NCBI RefSeq assembly: GCF_019104745.1
Contig: NZ_JAHRWL010000002.1
Location: 694,076 to 758,075, forward strand
Length of the DNA: 64,000 nucleotides
Direction: 5' to 3'
DNA from: Thalassococcus arenae
GTDB taxonomy: Bacteria > Pseudomonadota > Alphaproteobacteria > Rhodobacterales > Rhodobacteraceae
Under the pieces are notes generated by a model that was not told the origin of the DNA, made no database searches, and worked only from the letters and a program-made list of their open reading frames with translations. The position numbers were made by a program, and so were the translations under genes. This document shows positions 54,852 to 64,000 of this stretch, one piece after another (position 1 is the first letter of the stretch; each line of letters begins with the position of its first letter).

Positions 54852-56210
54852 TTACTTAGCGGCGTCCCAGGATGCCTGGATTTCGGCAGCCACGGCGGCG
54901 GCGTCCTTGCCGCCGACATAGTCCACCATGCCGGTCCAGAACGACCCCTGTCCGACGGCGCCCGGCATCAGGTCCGAGCCGTCGAAGCGGAAGGTGGTCG
55001 CGCCCAGCAGGATCTCACCCAGGCCGCGCAGCGTGTCGTCCTTGTAGGCGTCGAGGTTCACGCCTTTGTGCGGGGTCAGGAATCCGGTCTGCGCCATCAT
55101 GATCTCATGCGCGATGGGCTGCTTGAGGAATTCCATCAGCGCCGTCGCGCCATCCGACGGATCGGTGATCGCCATCAGCGTGCCACCACCCAGAACCGGG
55201 TTGCCCAGGTCCTTGTCGGCGAAGGCCGGCATGTAGAAGAAATCGGTGTCGACGCCGAATTCCACATCCTCGGGGAAGAAGGCCGGCACGAACGATGCCT
55301 GGCGGTGCATGTAGCATTGCGGCGGCGACGTGAACAAACCGTTGGGGCTTTCACGGAAGTCGGTGGTGGCCACCGCGCCGGCGCCGCCCGAGACCTTGGC
55401 GTCGTCGCGCGCGAACCAGCCGAATTCCTCGATCGCGGCGATCACGCGCGGATCGTCGAACGGGATCTCGTTGCGTGTCCACTGGTCGTAGACATCCGGC
55501 GACTGGGTGCGCAGCATCAGGTCCTCGACCCAGTCGGTCGCCGGCCAGCCGGTCGCGGCACCCGAACCCAGGCCGATGCACCAGGGCGTTTCGCCATCGG
55601 CGACGATCTGTTCGGTCAGCGCCTTGAGCTCTTCCATCGTGGTCGGAACCTCATAGCCCGCATCCTCGAAATTCTCGGGGTTGTACCAGACCAGCGACTT
55701 GACGTTCACGTTGAAGAAAAAGCCGTACATCTGCGGGTTGCCGCTGGCATCCGGGTAAGTGCCCAGATCGACCCAGGATTGACCCGCGGCATAGTTTTCC
55801 GCGACCCAGTCGCCCATGCCGTCGGCCAGCGGAGAAAGCTGGCCCTTGGCGGCCATTCCGGCAGCCAGGCCCGGTTGCGGGAAGACGGCGATGTTCGGCG
55901 GCGAGCCGGCTTCGGCGTCGATCAGGATTTGCTGCTCGAAGCTGTCCGAACCGGTATAGATCACGTCGGCGCCGGTGGCCTCTTCGAAATAGGCCAGCAT
56001 GTTTTCCAGAAAGCCGTCTTCCGGTGTCAGCCAGGGGCCCGCGATGGTGATCGTCTGCCCGCTGAGATCGGGCGCCGAATCGGCCCAGGCATTGTAGCTG
56101 TCCCAGTTGAACGGGCCGTCGCCGGGCGCAAAGGCAAGGTGGCCGCCGGCCGGCGCCTGACCTGCGAAAAGCGCGGCCGCGGCCACGCCTGTAAGAATGG
56201 TGCGTTTCAT
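54852..56210 (-). CDS. aglE: Alpha-glucoside ABC transporter substrate-binding protein
   Basis: 452 residues with signal peptide MKRTILTGVAAAALFAGQAPAG. The mature protein is a family 1 solute-binding protein: ITIAGPWLTPEDGF, VIYTGSDSFEQQILIDAEAG and NIAVFPQPGLAAGM are typical AglE segments. It captures alpha-glucosides in the periplasm. GGAGG seven bases before the ATG gives strong translation. The promoter region (56211-56447) is shared with divergent aglR and holds two LacI-type operators. Confidence 0.95.
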   Translation of the reverse strand: MKRTILTGVAAAALFAGQAPAGGHLAFAPGDGPFNWDSYNAWADSAPDLSGQTITIAGPWLTPEDGFLENMLAYFEEATGADVIYTGSDSFEQQILIDAEAGSPPNIAVFPQPGLAAGMAAKGQLSPLADGMGDWVAENYAAGQSWVDLGTYPDASGNPQMYGFFFNVNVKSLVWYNPENFEDAGYEVPTTMEELKALTEQIVADGETPWCIGLGSGAATGWPATDWVEDLMLRTQSPDVYDQWTRNEIPFDDPRVIAAIEEFGWFARDDAKVSGGAGAVATTDFRESPNGLFTSPPQCYMHRQASFVPAFFPEDVEFGVDTDFFYMPAFADKDLGNPVLGGGTLMAITDPSDGATALMEFLKQPIAHEIMMAQTGFLTPHKGVNLDAYKDDTLRGLGEILLGATTFRFDGSDLMPGAVGQGSFWTGMVDYVGGKDAAAVAAEIQASWDAAK

Positions 56211-56268
56211 ATTGGATCCTCCCTGAGACGCGACATACTGTATGAAAACAACCAGTGCGCGAATTTGT

Positions 56269-56280
56269 CAAAGCGCTTTG
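56269..56280. promoter_or_regulatory. AglR operator 1
   Basis: CAAAGCGCTTTG is a perfect 12-base palindrome with the central CG typical of LacI-family operators. It lies 59 bases upstream of the aglE start, where it could overlap the promoter of the agl operon. Confidence 0.7.
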
Positions 56281-56417
56281 GACATCGTACATTGATCCGA
56301 TCTTCGTCCGGCTGTCAACGATATTCCTCCGCCTGGCCGGCGTGAATCGATGCTGCGGCGCAGCTAAACGAATCCCTCTTTCCCCGACGGCAGTTTCCCG
56401 TATAACCAAGAGAAATT

Positions 56418-56429
56418 GAAGGCGCTTTG
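56418..56429. promoter_or_regulatory. AglR operator 2 (self-regulation)
   Basis: GAAGGCGCTTTG matches operator 1 at 10 of 12 positions and lies 18 bases before the aglR start. Two sites about 150 bases apart (14 helical turns) would let AglR repress both directions, perhaps by looping. Confidence 0.6.
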
Positions 56430-56447
56430 AATGCGGACTTACTTCCG

Positions 56448-57473
56448 ATGAACCTGAAAGAGCTCGCGGAACATCTGAAACTGTCGCAGACCACGGTCAG
56501 CCGGGCGCTGAACGGCTTTCCGGAGGTGAGCGAAAAGACCCGCGCCCGGGTCATCGCCGCGGCGCGAGACATGAACTACAGCCCGAATGCCCGCGCCAAG
56601 GGGCTGGCCACCGGGCGTGCGCTGGCGATCGGCCACGTGATCCCGGTCTCGACCCGGCACGAGATGGTCAACCCGGTCTTCGGCGATTTCATCGCGGGCG
56701 CCGGTGAGACCTATGCAGCGTCGGGCTATGACATGCTGCTCAGCCTCGTCGACGACAAGGACGAAACGGCGCTCTATCGCAAGATCCGCGCGCGCGGGTC
56801 GGTCGATGGCATCATCGTGCACGGCCCGCGTATGGACGACGCCCGGATCGCCCTGCTGAGCGAACTGGGCCTGCCCTTTGTCGTGCATGGCCGTGCCTCG
56901 AACGTGACCGCGCCCTATTCCTGGCTGGACATCAACAACGGCCGGGCGTTTCGGCGCGCAACGGAATTCCTGCTGGATCTCGGCCACCGCCGGATCGCGC
57001 TGGTCAACGGGCTCGAGCGGATGGACTTCGCCCATCGCCGCCGCGAAGCCTATACCGACGTCTTGCGCAACCGCGGCCTGAGCGTCGATCCGGCGCTGAT
57101 GCGCAGCGACGAGATGACCGAATCCTATGGCTTCCGGTCAGCCAGCGAGATGCTCGATGGCGCCGACCCGCCCACCGCGTTCCTGGCGTCGTCGATGATC
57201 ACCGCCATCGGCATCCGTCGCGCCCTGCACGACCGCGGGCTGGTGATGGGACGCGACGTGTCGGTGCTGACCCATGACGACGATTTGGGTTACCTGAAGA
57301 ACACGACCGAAGTGCCGATCTTCACCGCCACGCGGTCTTCGGTGCGCGAAGCGGGGCGGCGCGTGGCCGAAATGCTGCTGTCTTTGATCGCCAATCCCGG
57401 TTCGGGACCGATACACGAATTGATGGAAGCCGACCTGATCATCGGGGCGTCGACCGGCCCCGCGCCGGCATGA
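56448..57473 (+). CDS. aglR: LacI-family regulator of alpha-glucoside use
   Basis: 341 residues. The LacI HTH is LKELAEHLKLSQTTVSRALNGF, followed by the hinge SPNARAKGLATGRALAIG. The sugar-binding domain follows (GHVIPVSTRHEMVNPVFGDF, VDGIIVHGP). Divergent from aglE, it probably represses the operon without inducer. Start at ATG 56448 gives the standard N-terminus; a TTG at 56427 is within the operator. glk follows 93 bases later on the same strand. Confidence 0.93.
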   Translation: MNLKELAEHLKLSQTTVSRALNGFPEVSEKTRARVIAAARDMNYSPNARAKGLATGRALAIGHVIPVSTRHEMVNPVFGDFIAGAGETYAASGYDMLLSLVDDKDETALYRKIRARGSVDGIIVHGPRMDDARIALLSELGLPFVVHGRASNVTAPYSWLDINNGRAFRRATEFLLDLGHRRIALVNGLERMDFAHRRREAYTDVLRNRGLSVDPALMRSDEMTESYGFRSASEMLDGADPPTAFLASSMITAIGIRRALHDRGLVMGRDVSVLTHDDDLGYLKNTTEVPIFTATRSSVREAGRRVAEMLLSLIANPGSGPIHELMEADLIIGASTGPAPA

Positions 57474-57566
57474 CACGGGTTGCGCGACCTCTCGCTGCGG
57501 GCAATCCGCTTGATTGACCCGCCAAAGGCTTTTACCACGCCCCTGCCCGCCCAAAGTGAGAGTTCC

Positions 57567-58535
57567 ATGGCCGACATGTCCAGCCTGATCGCGGTGGTCG
57601 CCGATATCGGCGGCACCAACACCCGTGTCGCCATCAGCCGCGGCCGTGTCGTCGATACAGGCAGCATCCGCCGCTATCGCAATGCCGACCATGACGGCAT
57701 CGCCTCGGTCCTGCGGATGTACCTGGCCGAAACCGGCGCTGCACCGCAGGCCGCATCCGTCGCCATGGCCGGGCCGGTTCGCGACAGCCGCGGAACACTG
57801 ACCAACCTCGACTGGACCATCGACCGCGAGGTGGTGCGCAGCGCCTCCAAGGCCGGGCACGTCGCGGTGTTGAACGATCTGCAGGCCCAGGGCCACGCCC
57901 TGGCCCATCTGGGCGCGGGCGCGACCGAGGTGCTGCTGCCCGGCCTGCCAGCCAGCCTGCAGGCGGCGAAACTGGTCGTCGGCGTCGGCACGGGCATGAA
58001 TGTCGCGCCGGTCTTCCGCCTGAACGGCCAGACCTTGGTGCCGCCCTCGGAGGCGGGCCACATCACCCTGCCCCTGCAAAGCCAGGACGAATTGCGACTG
58101 AAGGATTTCATCGCCGCGCAACACGGCCAGCCTGGGGTCGAGGACATCCTGTCGGGGCGCGGCTTCGAGCGGGTCTATGCCTGGCTCTGCGCCGAAAGGG
58201 GCGGCACACCCAAGGATGCCGGTGCGATCATGGACACGCTCGACAGCGATCTGCTGGCCGGCGAGGCGGTGTCGATCTTTACCCGGATGCTGGGCCGGGT
58301 TGCTGGCAACCTGGCGCTGATCATGCTGCCGTTCGGCGGCATCTACCTGTGTGGCGGCGTCACCCGGCATTTCGCTCCGCATCTGCTGCGCGCGGGCTTT
58401 GCCGAGGCGTTCCGCGACAAGGGGCGGTTCGCCGAGTTCATGGGCCAGTTCCCGGTGCACGTGGTCACCGACGATTTCGCCGCGCTGACCGGATGCGCCG
58501 CGCATCTGGTGGAAACGCTGGAACAAGGCGCCTGA
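57567..58535 (+). CDS. glk: Glucokinase
   Basis: 322 residues of the ROK-unrelated bacterial glucokinase family: phosphate motif VADIGGTNTRVAI, LNDLQAQGHAL with the catalytic aspartate, VVGVGTGMNVAPV, PPSEAGHITLPL and IYLCGGVTRHFAPHL. It phosphorylates glucose released by AglA. ATG at 57567 is preceded by GTGAGAG. It lies between aglR and pgm on the same strand, completing the alpha-glucoside pathway. Confidence 0.93.
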   Translation: MADMSSLIAVVADIGGTNTRVAISRGRVVDTGSIRRYRNADHDGIASVLRMYLAETGAAPQAASVAMAGPVRDSRGTLTNLDWTIDREVVRSASKAGHVAVLNDLQAQGHALAHLGAGATEVLLPGLPASLQAAKLVVGVGTGMNVAPVFRLNGQTLVPPSEAGHITLPLQSQDELRLKDFIAAQHGQPGVEDILSGRGFERVYAWLCAERGGTPKDAGAIMDTLDSDLLAGEAVSIFTRMLGRVAGNLALIMLPFGGIYLCGGVTRHFAPHLLRAGFAEAFRDKGRFAEFMGQFPVHVVTDDFAALTGCAAHLVETLEQGA

Positions 58536-58579
58536 GCGCGGCACCGCTTTACTTGCGGCCGCGGCTGCGACTGGCATAG

Positions 58580-60238
<1,659 letters not shown>

Positions 60239-60244
60239 GCGCCC

Positions 60245-61117
60245 ATGGACAACCTGCGGGGCATCGGCTGGATGGTGCTGGCCATGGCACTGTTCGCCAT
60301 CGAGGACGCGCTGATCAAGCAGGCCGCCGCAGACATTCCGGCAGGTCAGATCCTCATGCTGCTGGGTCTTGGCGGCGGTGCCTTTTTCGCGGCCATCGCC
60401 CGGCTGCGCGGTTTGCGGTTGCTGTCGCCGGTCCTGCTGTCGGGCCCGGTGATGATCCGCAACCTGACCGAAATGATCGGCACGCTGGGTTTCGTGACCG
60501 CGATCACGACGATCCCGCTGTCCACCGCGTCGGCAGTCCTCCAGGCGACGCCACTGGTCATGACGATGGGTGCGGCGCTGATCTTTGCCGAACCGGTGGG
60601 CTGGCGGCGCTGGAGCGCCATCGGCATCGGCTTTGCCGGCGTGCTGGTCATCATCCGCCCCGGCCTCGCCGGGTTCGACCCCTATGCGCTGTTCGCCGTT
60701 CTGGGCGTGCTGGGCCTGGCCGGGCGCGACCTGGCCGCGCGCGCCGTGCCGCGCGCCATTCCCAACGTGCAACTGGCCGCCTACGGGTTCCTGATGCTGA
60801 TCCCCACTGGTGCCGTGCTGCTGCTGTTCGGTGCACCGTGGTCGCCACCGACGCCGGACACCTGGGCGCTGATCGCGCTTGCGGTCGCCGTGGGCGTGGC
60901 GGGATACTATGCCATCACCACGGCCTCGCGCACAGGGGACGTGTCGGTGGTGACGCCGTTCCGGTATTCGCGCCTGATCTTCGCGCTATTGGTCGGGATG
61001 ACGGTTTTCGGCGAACGGCCCGACGCGCTGACCTATCTGGGCGCGGTGCTGGTCATCGGTTCCGGCCTCTACACCTTCATGCGTGAAAGACGGGTGATGA
61101 CGCAGAGTAAGCGTTAG
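60245..61117 (+). CDS. EamA/DMT-superfamily transporter
   Basis: 290 residues with ten predicted helices in two EamA repeats (starting about residues 4 and 148). GFVTAITTIPLSTASAVLQATPLVMTM and PFRYSRLIFALLVGMTVFGE are typical of roseobacter drug/metabolite exporters. Substrate unknown. It starts six bases after pgm, so it may be co-transcribed. Its last codons overlap the operator before eno. Confidence 0.9.
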   Translation: MDNLRGIGWMVLAMALFAIEDALIKQAAADIPAGQILMLLGLGGGAFFAAIARLRGLRLLSPVLLSGPVMIRNLTEMIGTLGFVTAITTIPLSTASAVLQATPLVMTMGAALIFAEPVGWRRWSAIGIGFAGVLVIIRPGLAGFDPYALFAVLGVLGLAGRDLAARAVPRAIPNVQLAAYGFLMLIPTGAVLLLFGAPWSPPTPDTWALIALAVAVGVAGYYAITTASRTGDVSVVTPFRYSRLIFALLVGMTVFGERPDALTYLGAVLVIGSGLYTFMRERRVMTQSKR

Positions 61118-61124
61118 CGCTATC
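61113..61124. promoter_or_regulatory. LacI-type operator before eno (CceR/PckR-like)
   Basis: GTTAGCGCTATC, with the perfect core TAGCGCTA (61115-61122), resembles the gap site. It lies 68 bases before the eno start. A possible promoter, TTTACT (61133-61138)-N16-TATGAC (61155-61160), would put the site just upstream of -35, a position more suited to activation than repression. Confidence 0.55.
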
Positions 61125-61159
61125 AGTCCCTGTTTACTTATTTGCAGGCGGTGCTATGA

Positions 61160-62467
<1,308 letters not shown>

Positions 62468-62480
62468 TCCTGCGGATACT

Positions 62481-62508
62481 GGCGGGACCGTGCCTTCACG
62501 GACCCGCC
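62481..62508 (+). terminator. Terminator of eno
   Basis: GGCGGGACCGTG (62481-62492) pairs with CACGGACCCGCC (62497-62508) except for one central A-A mismatch; the loop is CCTT. No T-run follows, so termination may need Rho or be weak. Confidence 0.55.
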
Positions 62509-62646
62509 TGCCCCGTCCTGCGACCGGCTGACGCGTTTTCCGGTCCGGCGGCTTTGCGATTGCGCCGCGTCAATCGGCGCGCTTTCGGCATCTGATAGGC
62601 GGTATCCACCGCCGGGCGCGTCCCGGTCGGCAAGAAAGGATACGCC

Positions 62647-62805
62647 ATGAAAGTCACTGCCCTTTTCGCCCTATTCTGTTCCGCCTTCCTGCTTGCGGCT
62701 TGCGAACCGCCGCAGGACCGCTACCCGATCACGGGGCAGGAATGTGGCCCGGACGATCCGGTCACGGACATGGATGCCGCGGATTGCGTGGCGCCGATAC
62801 AGTAG
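62647..62805 (+). CDS. Very small lipoprotein
   Basis: 52 residues: signal peptide MKVTALFALFCSAFLLAAC with lipobox LLAAC, then a 34-residue acidic mature part rich in Pro and Asp with two further cysteines (GQECGPDDP and ADCVAP). AAGAAAGGA before the ATG is a good ribosome binding site. Too short to classify; similar tiny lipoproteins occur in many Rhodobacteraceae. Confidence 0.75.
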   Translation: MKVTALFALFCSAFLLAACEPPQDRYPITGQECGPDDPVTDMDAADCVAPIQ

Positions 62806-62817
62806 GCTGGCTGGGGC

Positions 62818-63267
62818 TCAGCTTTCGGGTTCCTTGTAGACGCCCTGTTCCTTCAGCGCGTCCACCACTTCCTTGGGCATGTAGGTCTCGTCGTGCTTGG
62901 CCAGGATTTCGGTCGCCTGGAAAACGCCGTCCACATAGCGCCCGGTGCCGACCATGCCCTGGTTCTCGGCGAAGAGATCCGGCAGCACGCCGGCAAAGAC
63001 GACCGGAACGCTGGCGCCGCCATCGGTGACCGAAAAGGTGATTTCCTGCCCCTGCCCGCGCATCAACGAGCCTTCCTCGACCAGCCCGCCGATGCGGAAC
63101 ACTTCGGTCGGGCTTGGCGGTTCTTCGGCGATCTGGCTGGGTGAGCGGAAGAAGTTGATGCCGTCGCGCATCGCGTAGCCGATCATCGCGGTCGAGATGA
63201 CCAGTGCCAGCGCGGCCAGGGCGATCACCTGGATCCGGCGTTGTTTCTTGAGCGATTTCAGAGCCAT
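62818..63267 (-). CDS. ccmE: Cytochrome c maturation haem chaperone
   Basis: 149 residues. One N-terminal membrane anchor (VIALAALALVISTAMIGYAM) and a periplasmic OB-fold. The covalent haem-binding histidine is in ILAKHDETYMP. The N-terminus KKQRRIQVIALA is typical. It receives haem from CcmC/CcmD and delivers it to CcmF. No other ccm gene is adjacent, as is common in Rhodobacteraceae where ccmE lies near argC. Confidence 0.95.
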   Translation of the reverse strand: MALKSLKKQRRIQVIALAALALVISTAMIGYAMRDGINFFRSPSQIAEEPPSPTEVFRIGGLVEEGSLMRGQGQEITFSVTDGGASVPVVFAGVLPDLFAENQGMVGTGRYVDGVFQATEILAKHDETYMPKEVVDALKEQGVYKEPES

Positions 63268-63359
63268 GACGTTTTCCGCGCCTGTTACGCGGTCCCCGGT
63301 AATCCGACTGTTCGAATCGGATATAAGGCAGCGTGGGCCGTTCGTGTAGGACTTAAGTC

Positions 63360-63377
63360 AAGAAGCCGCAGCTTCTT
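63360..63377 (-). terminator. Hairpin downstream of argC
   Basis: AAGAAGC-CGCA-GCTTCTT has perfect seven-base arms. A second hairpin, GTGAGGG...CCCTCAC (63404-63422), lies closer to the argC stop. Together they probably end argC transcription before ccmE. T-runs are poor. Confidence 0.45.
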
Positions 63378-63448
63378 CATTCCACCCGCCGGTCTCCGGG
63401 ACGGGTGAGGGCTGGCCCCTCACCGCCTCTATCGCCTGGCCCTGGGGC

Positions 63449-64000
63449 CTAGGGAAAGCAAGGAGCCAGCATCAGCCCGGCGGTTTCCTCGACCCCCAGC
63501 ATCAGGTTGGCGTTCTGCAACGCCTGGCCCGACGAGCCCTTGGTCAGGTTGTCCAGGGCCGCCACCACGATGCAACGCCCCGCCAACCGGTCCGCGACCA
63601 CGCCGATATGGCAGAAATTCGAGCCGCGCACATGGTGGGTCGACGGTGTCTCGCCCATCGGCAGGACGGTCAGGAACGGCTCGTCGGCATAGGCGGCCTT
63701 GAGCGCGCCGTGCACCGCCGCCGCGTCGCCGCGCAGATAGGCGGTGGCCAGGATGCCGCGGTTGAACGGCGCAAGGTGCGGGGTGAACTGGATCTGCACC
63801 GGCCGGCCGGCCAGTGCGCTGAATTCCTGGTCGAACTCGCCCAGATGCCGGTGCGTGCCGCCGACCGAATAGGCGTTGGTGCCCTCGGACAGTTCGGCAT
63901 GCAGCAGGTTTTCCTTGAGACTGCGCCCCGCTCCGCTGACGCCGCAAGCCAGGTCCAGGATGATTTCGTCCAGGTCGATCACGCCCGCCGAAATCAGCGG
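63449..64000 (-). CDS. argC: N-acetyl-gamma-glutamyl-phosphate reductase, C-terminal part (start outside window)
   Basis: 183 residues visible; the frame is open to the right edge. [33 protein letters not shown] with the catalytic-region histidine, [19 protein letters not shown] and [19 protein letters not shown] are the conserved ArgC C-terminal segments. The enzyme makes N-acetylglutamate semialdehyde in arginine synthesis. The NAD-binding domain and catalytic cysteine lie outside the window. Confidence 0.95.
   Translation of the reverse strand, partial: PLISAGVIDLDEIILDLACGVSGAGRSLKENLLHAELSEGTNAYSVGGTHRHLGEFDQEFSALAGRPVQIQFTPHLAPFNRGILATAYLRGDAAAVHGALKAAYADEPFLTVLPMGETPSTHHVRGSNFCHIGVVADRLAGRCIVVAALDNLTKGSSGQALQNANLMLGVEETAGLMLAPCFP

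Noticed and set aside
53466-56345. 959-codon open frame on the plus strand
   Set aside because: It is opposite aglG, aglF and aglE, whose products are complete and conserved.

Overview
The window is a compact, GC-rich stretch of chromosome from an alphaproteobacterium, most likely a Rhodobacteraceae (Roseobacter-type) species. The inference rests on hemA-type 5-aminolevulinate synthase, a complete aglEFGAK alpha-glucoside system, carnitine and valine catabolic clusters with roseobacter gene content, an alphaproteobacterial LexA box (GTTC-N7-GTTC), an FNR-type box upstream of hemA, and the frequent 4-base ATGA/GTGA gene overlaps. I see no rRNA, tRNA, CRISPR, IS element or prophage. Almost all DNA is coding; only one gap between genes exceeds 300 bases (13643-13948).

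Layout. 1-1666: end of a NosR/NirI-type membrane ferredoxin-like protein and its ApbE flavin transferase. 1670-6740: cell wall genes (PBP1A, amidase) and an aminotransferase. 6796-9386: M48 protease with TPRs, DsbA-like protein, thioredoxin-like protein. 9391-13642: ispG, a RodZ-like protein with a duplicated C-terminal domain, hemA. 13949-18713: small membrane protein, M20 peptidase, VOC protein, unknown membrane protein, glycosyltransferase, sulfotransferase-like protein. 18707-23370 (minus): carnitine-to-glycine-betaine operon (fused carnitine dehydrogenase/betainyl-CoA thioesterase and BKACE thiolase) with an SGNH hydrolase, a lipoprotein and a glycerate kinase. 23533-26415: rlmE, ppx/gppA, sulfotransferase. 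26665-29643: one-carbon operon (PF13769-type small protein, methylene-THF reductase, HAD phosphatase, methyl-THF corrinoid methyltransferase), which could process methyl groups released when glycine betaine is demethylated. 29722-32251: Lrp regulator divergent from arginase and ornithine cyclodeaminase (arginine to ornithine to proline). 32373-33711: PepSY protein, cytochrome b561, membrane-anchored LuxR-type regulator. 33761-36375: gap, small proteins, coaD, CBS protein.

36437-46643: valine catabolism. A LysR regulator is divergent from mmsA; further along come acyl-CoA dehydrogenase, 3-hydroxyisobutyryl-CoA hydrolase and 3-hydroxyisobutyrate dehydrogenase. The last two lie in one uninterrupted reading frame. 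The cluster is split by two tandem SpoIIAA-like paralogues, a YbdK-type ligase and a glycosyltransferase. 46817-49717: uvrA under a LexA box. 49836-60238: aglKAGFE (minus) divergent from aglR, followed by glk and pgm: uptake, hydrolysis and phosphorylation of alpha-glucosides under a LacI-family repressor with two visible operators. 60245-64000: EamA transporter, eno, a small lipoprotein, ccmE and the 3' part of argC.

Regulatory DNA worth noting: a shared LacI-type palindrome before gap and eno (probable CceR/PckR-type carbon-flux control), two AglR-type operators, the LexA box, the FNR box, and two adjacent perfect palindromes with TTGC repeated about every helical turn inside the valine cluster. 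I found no clearly unprecedented system. The best candidates for new biology are the fused valine enzymes, the TTGC palindromes and the SpoIIAA-like pair with its neighbours.
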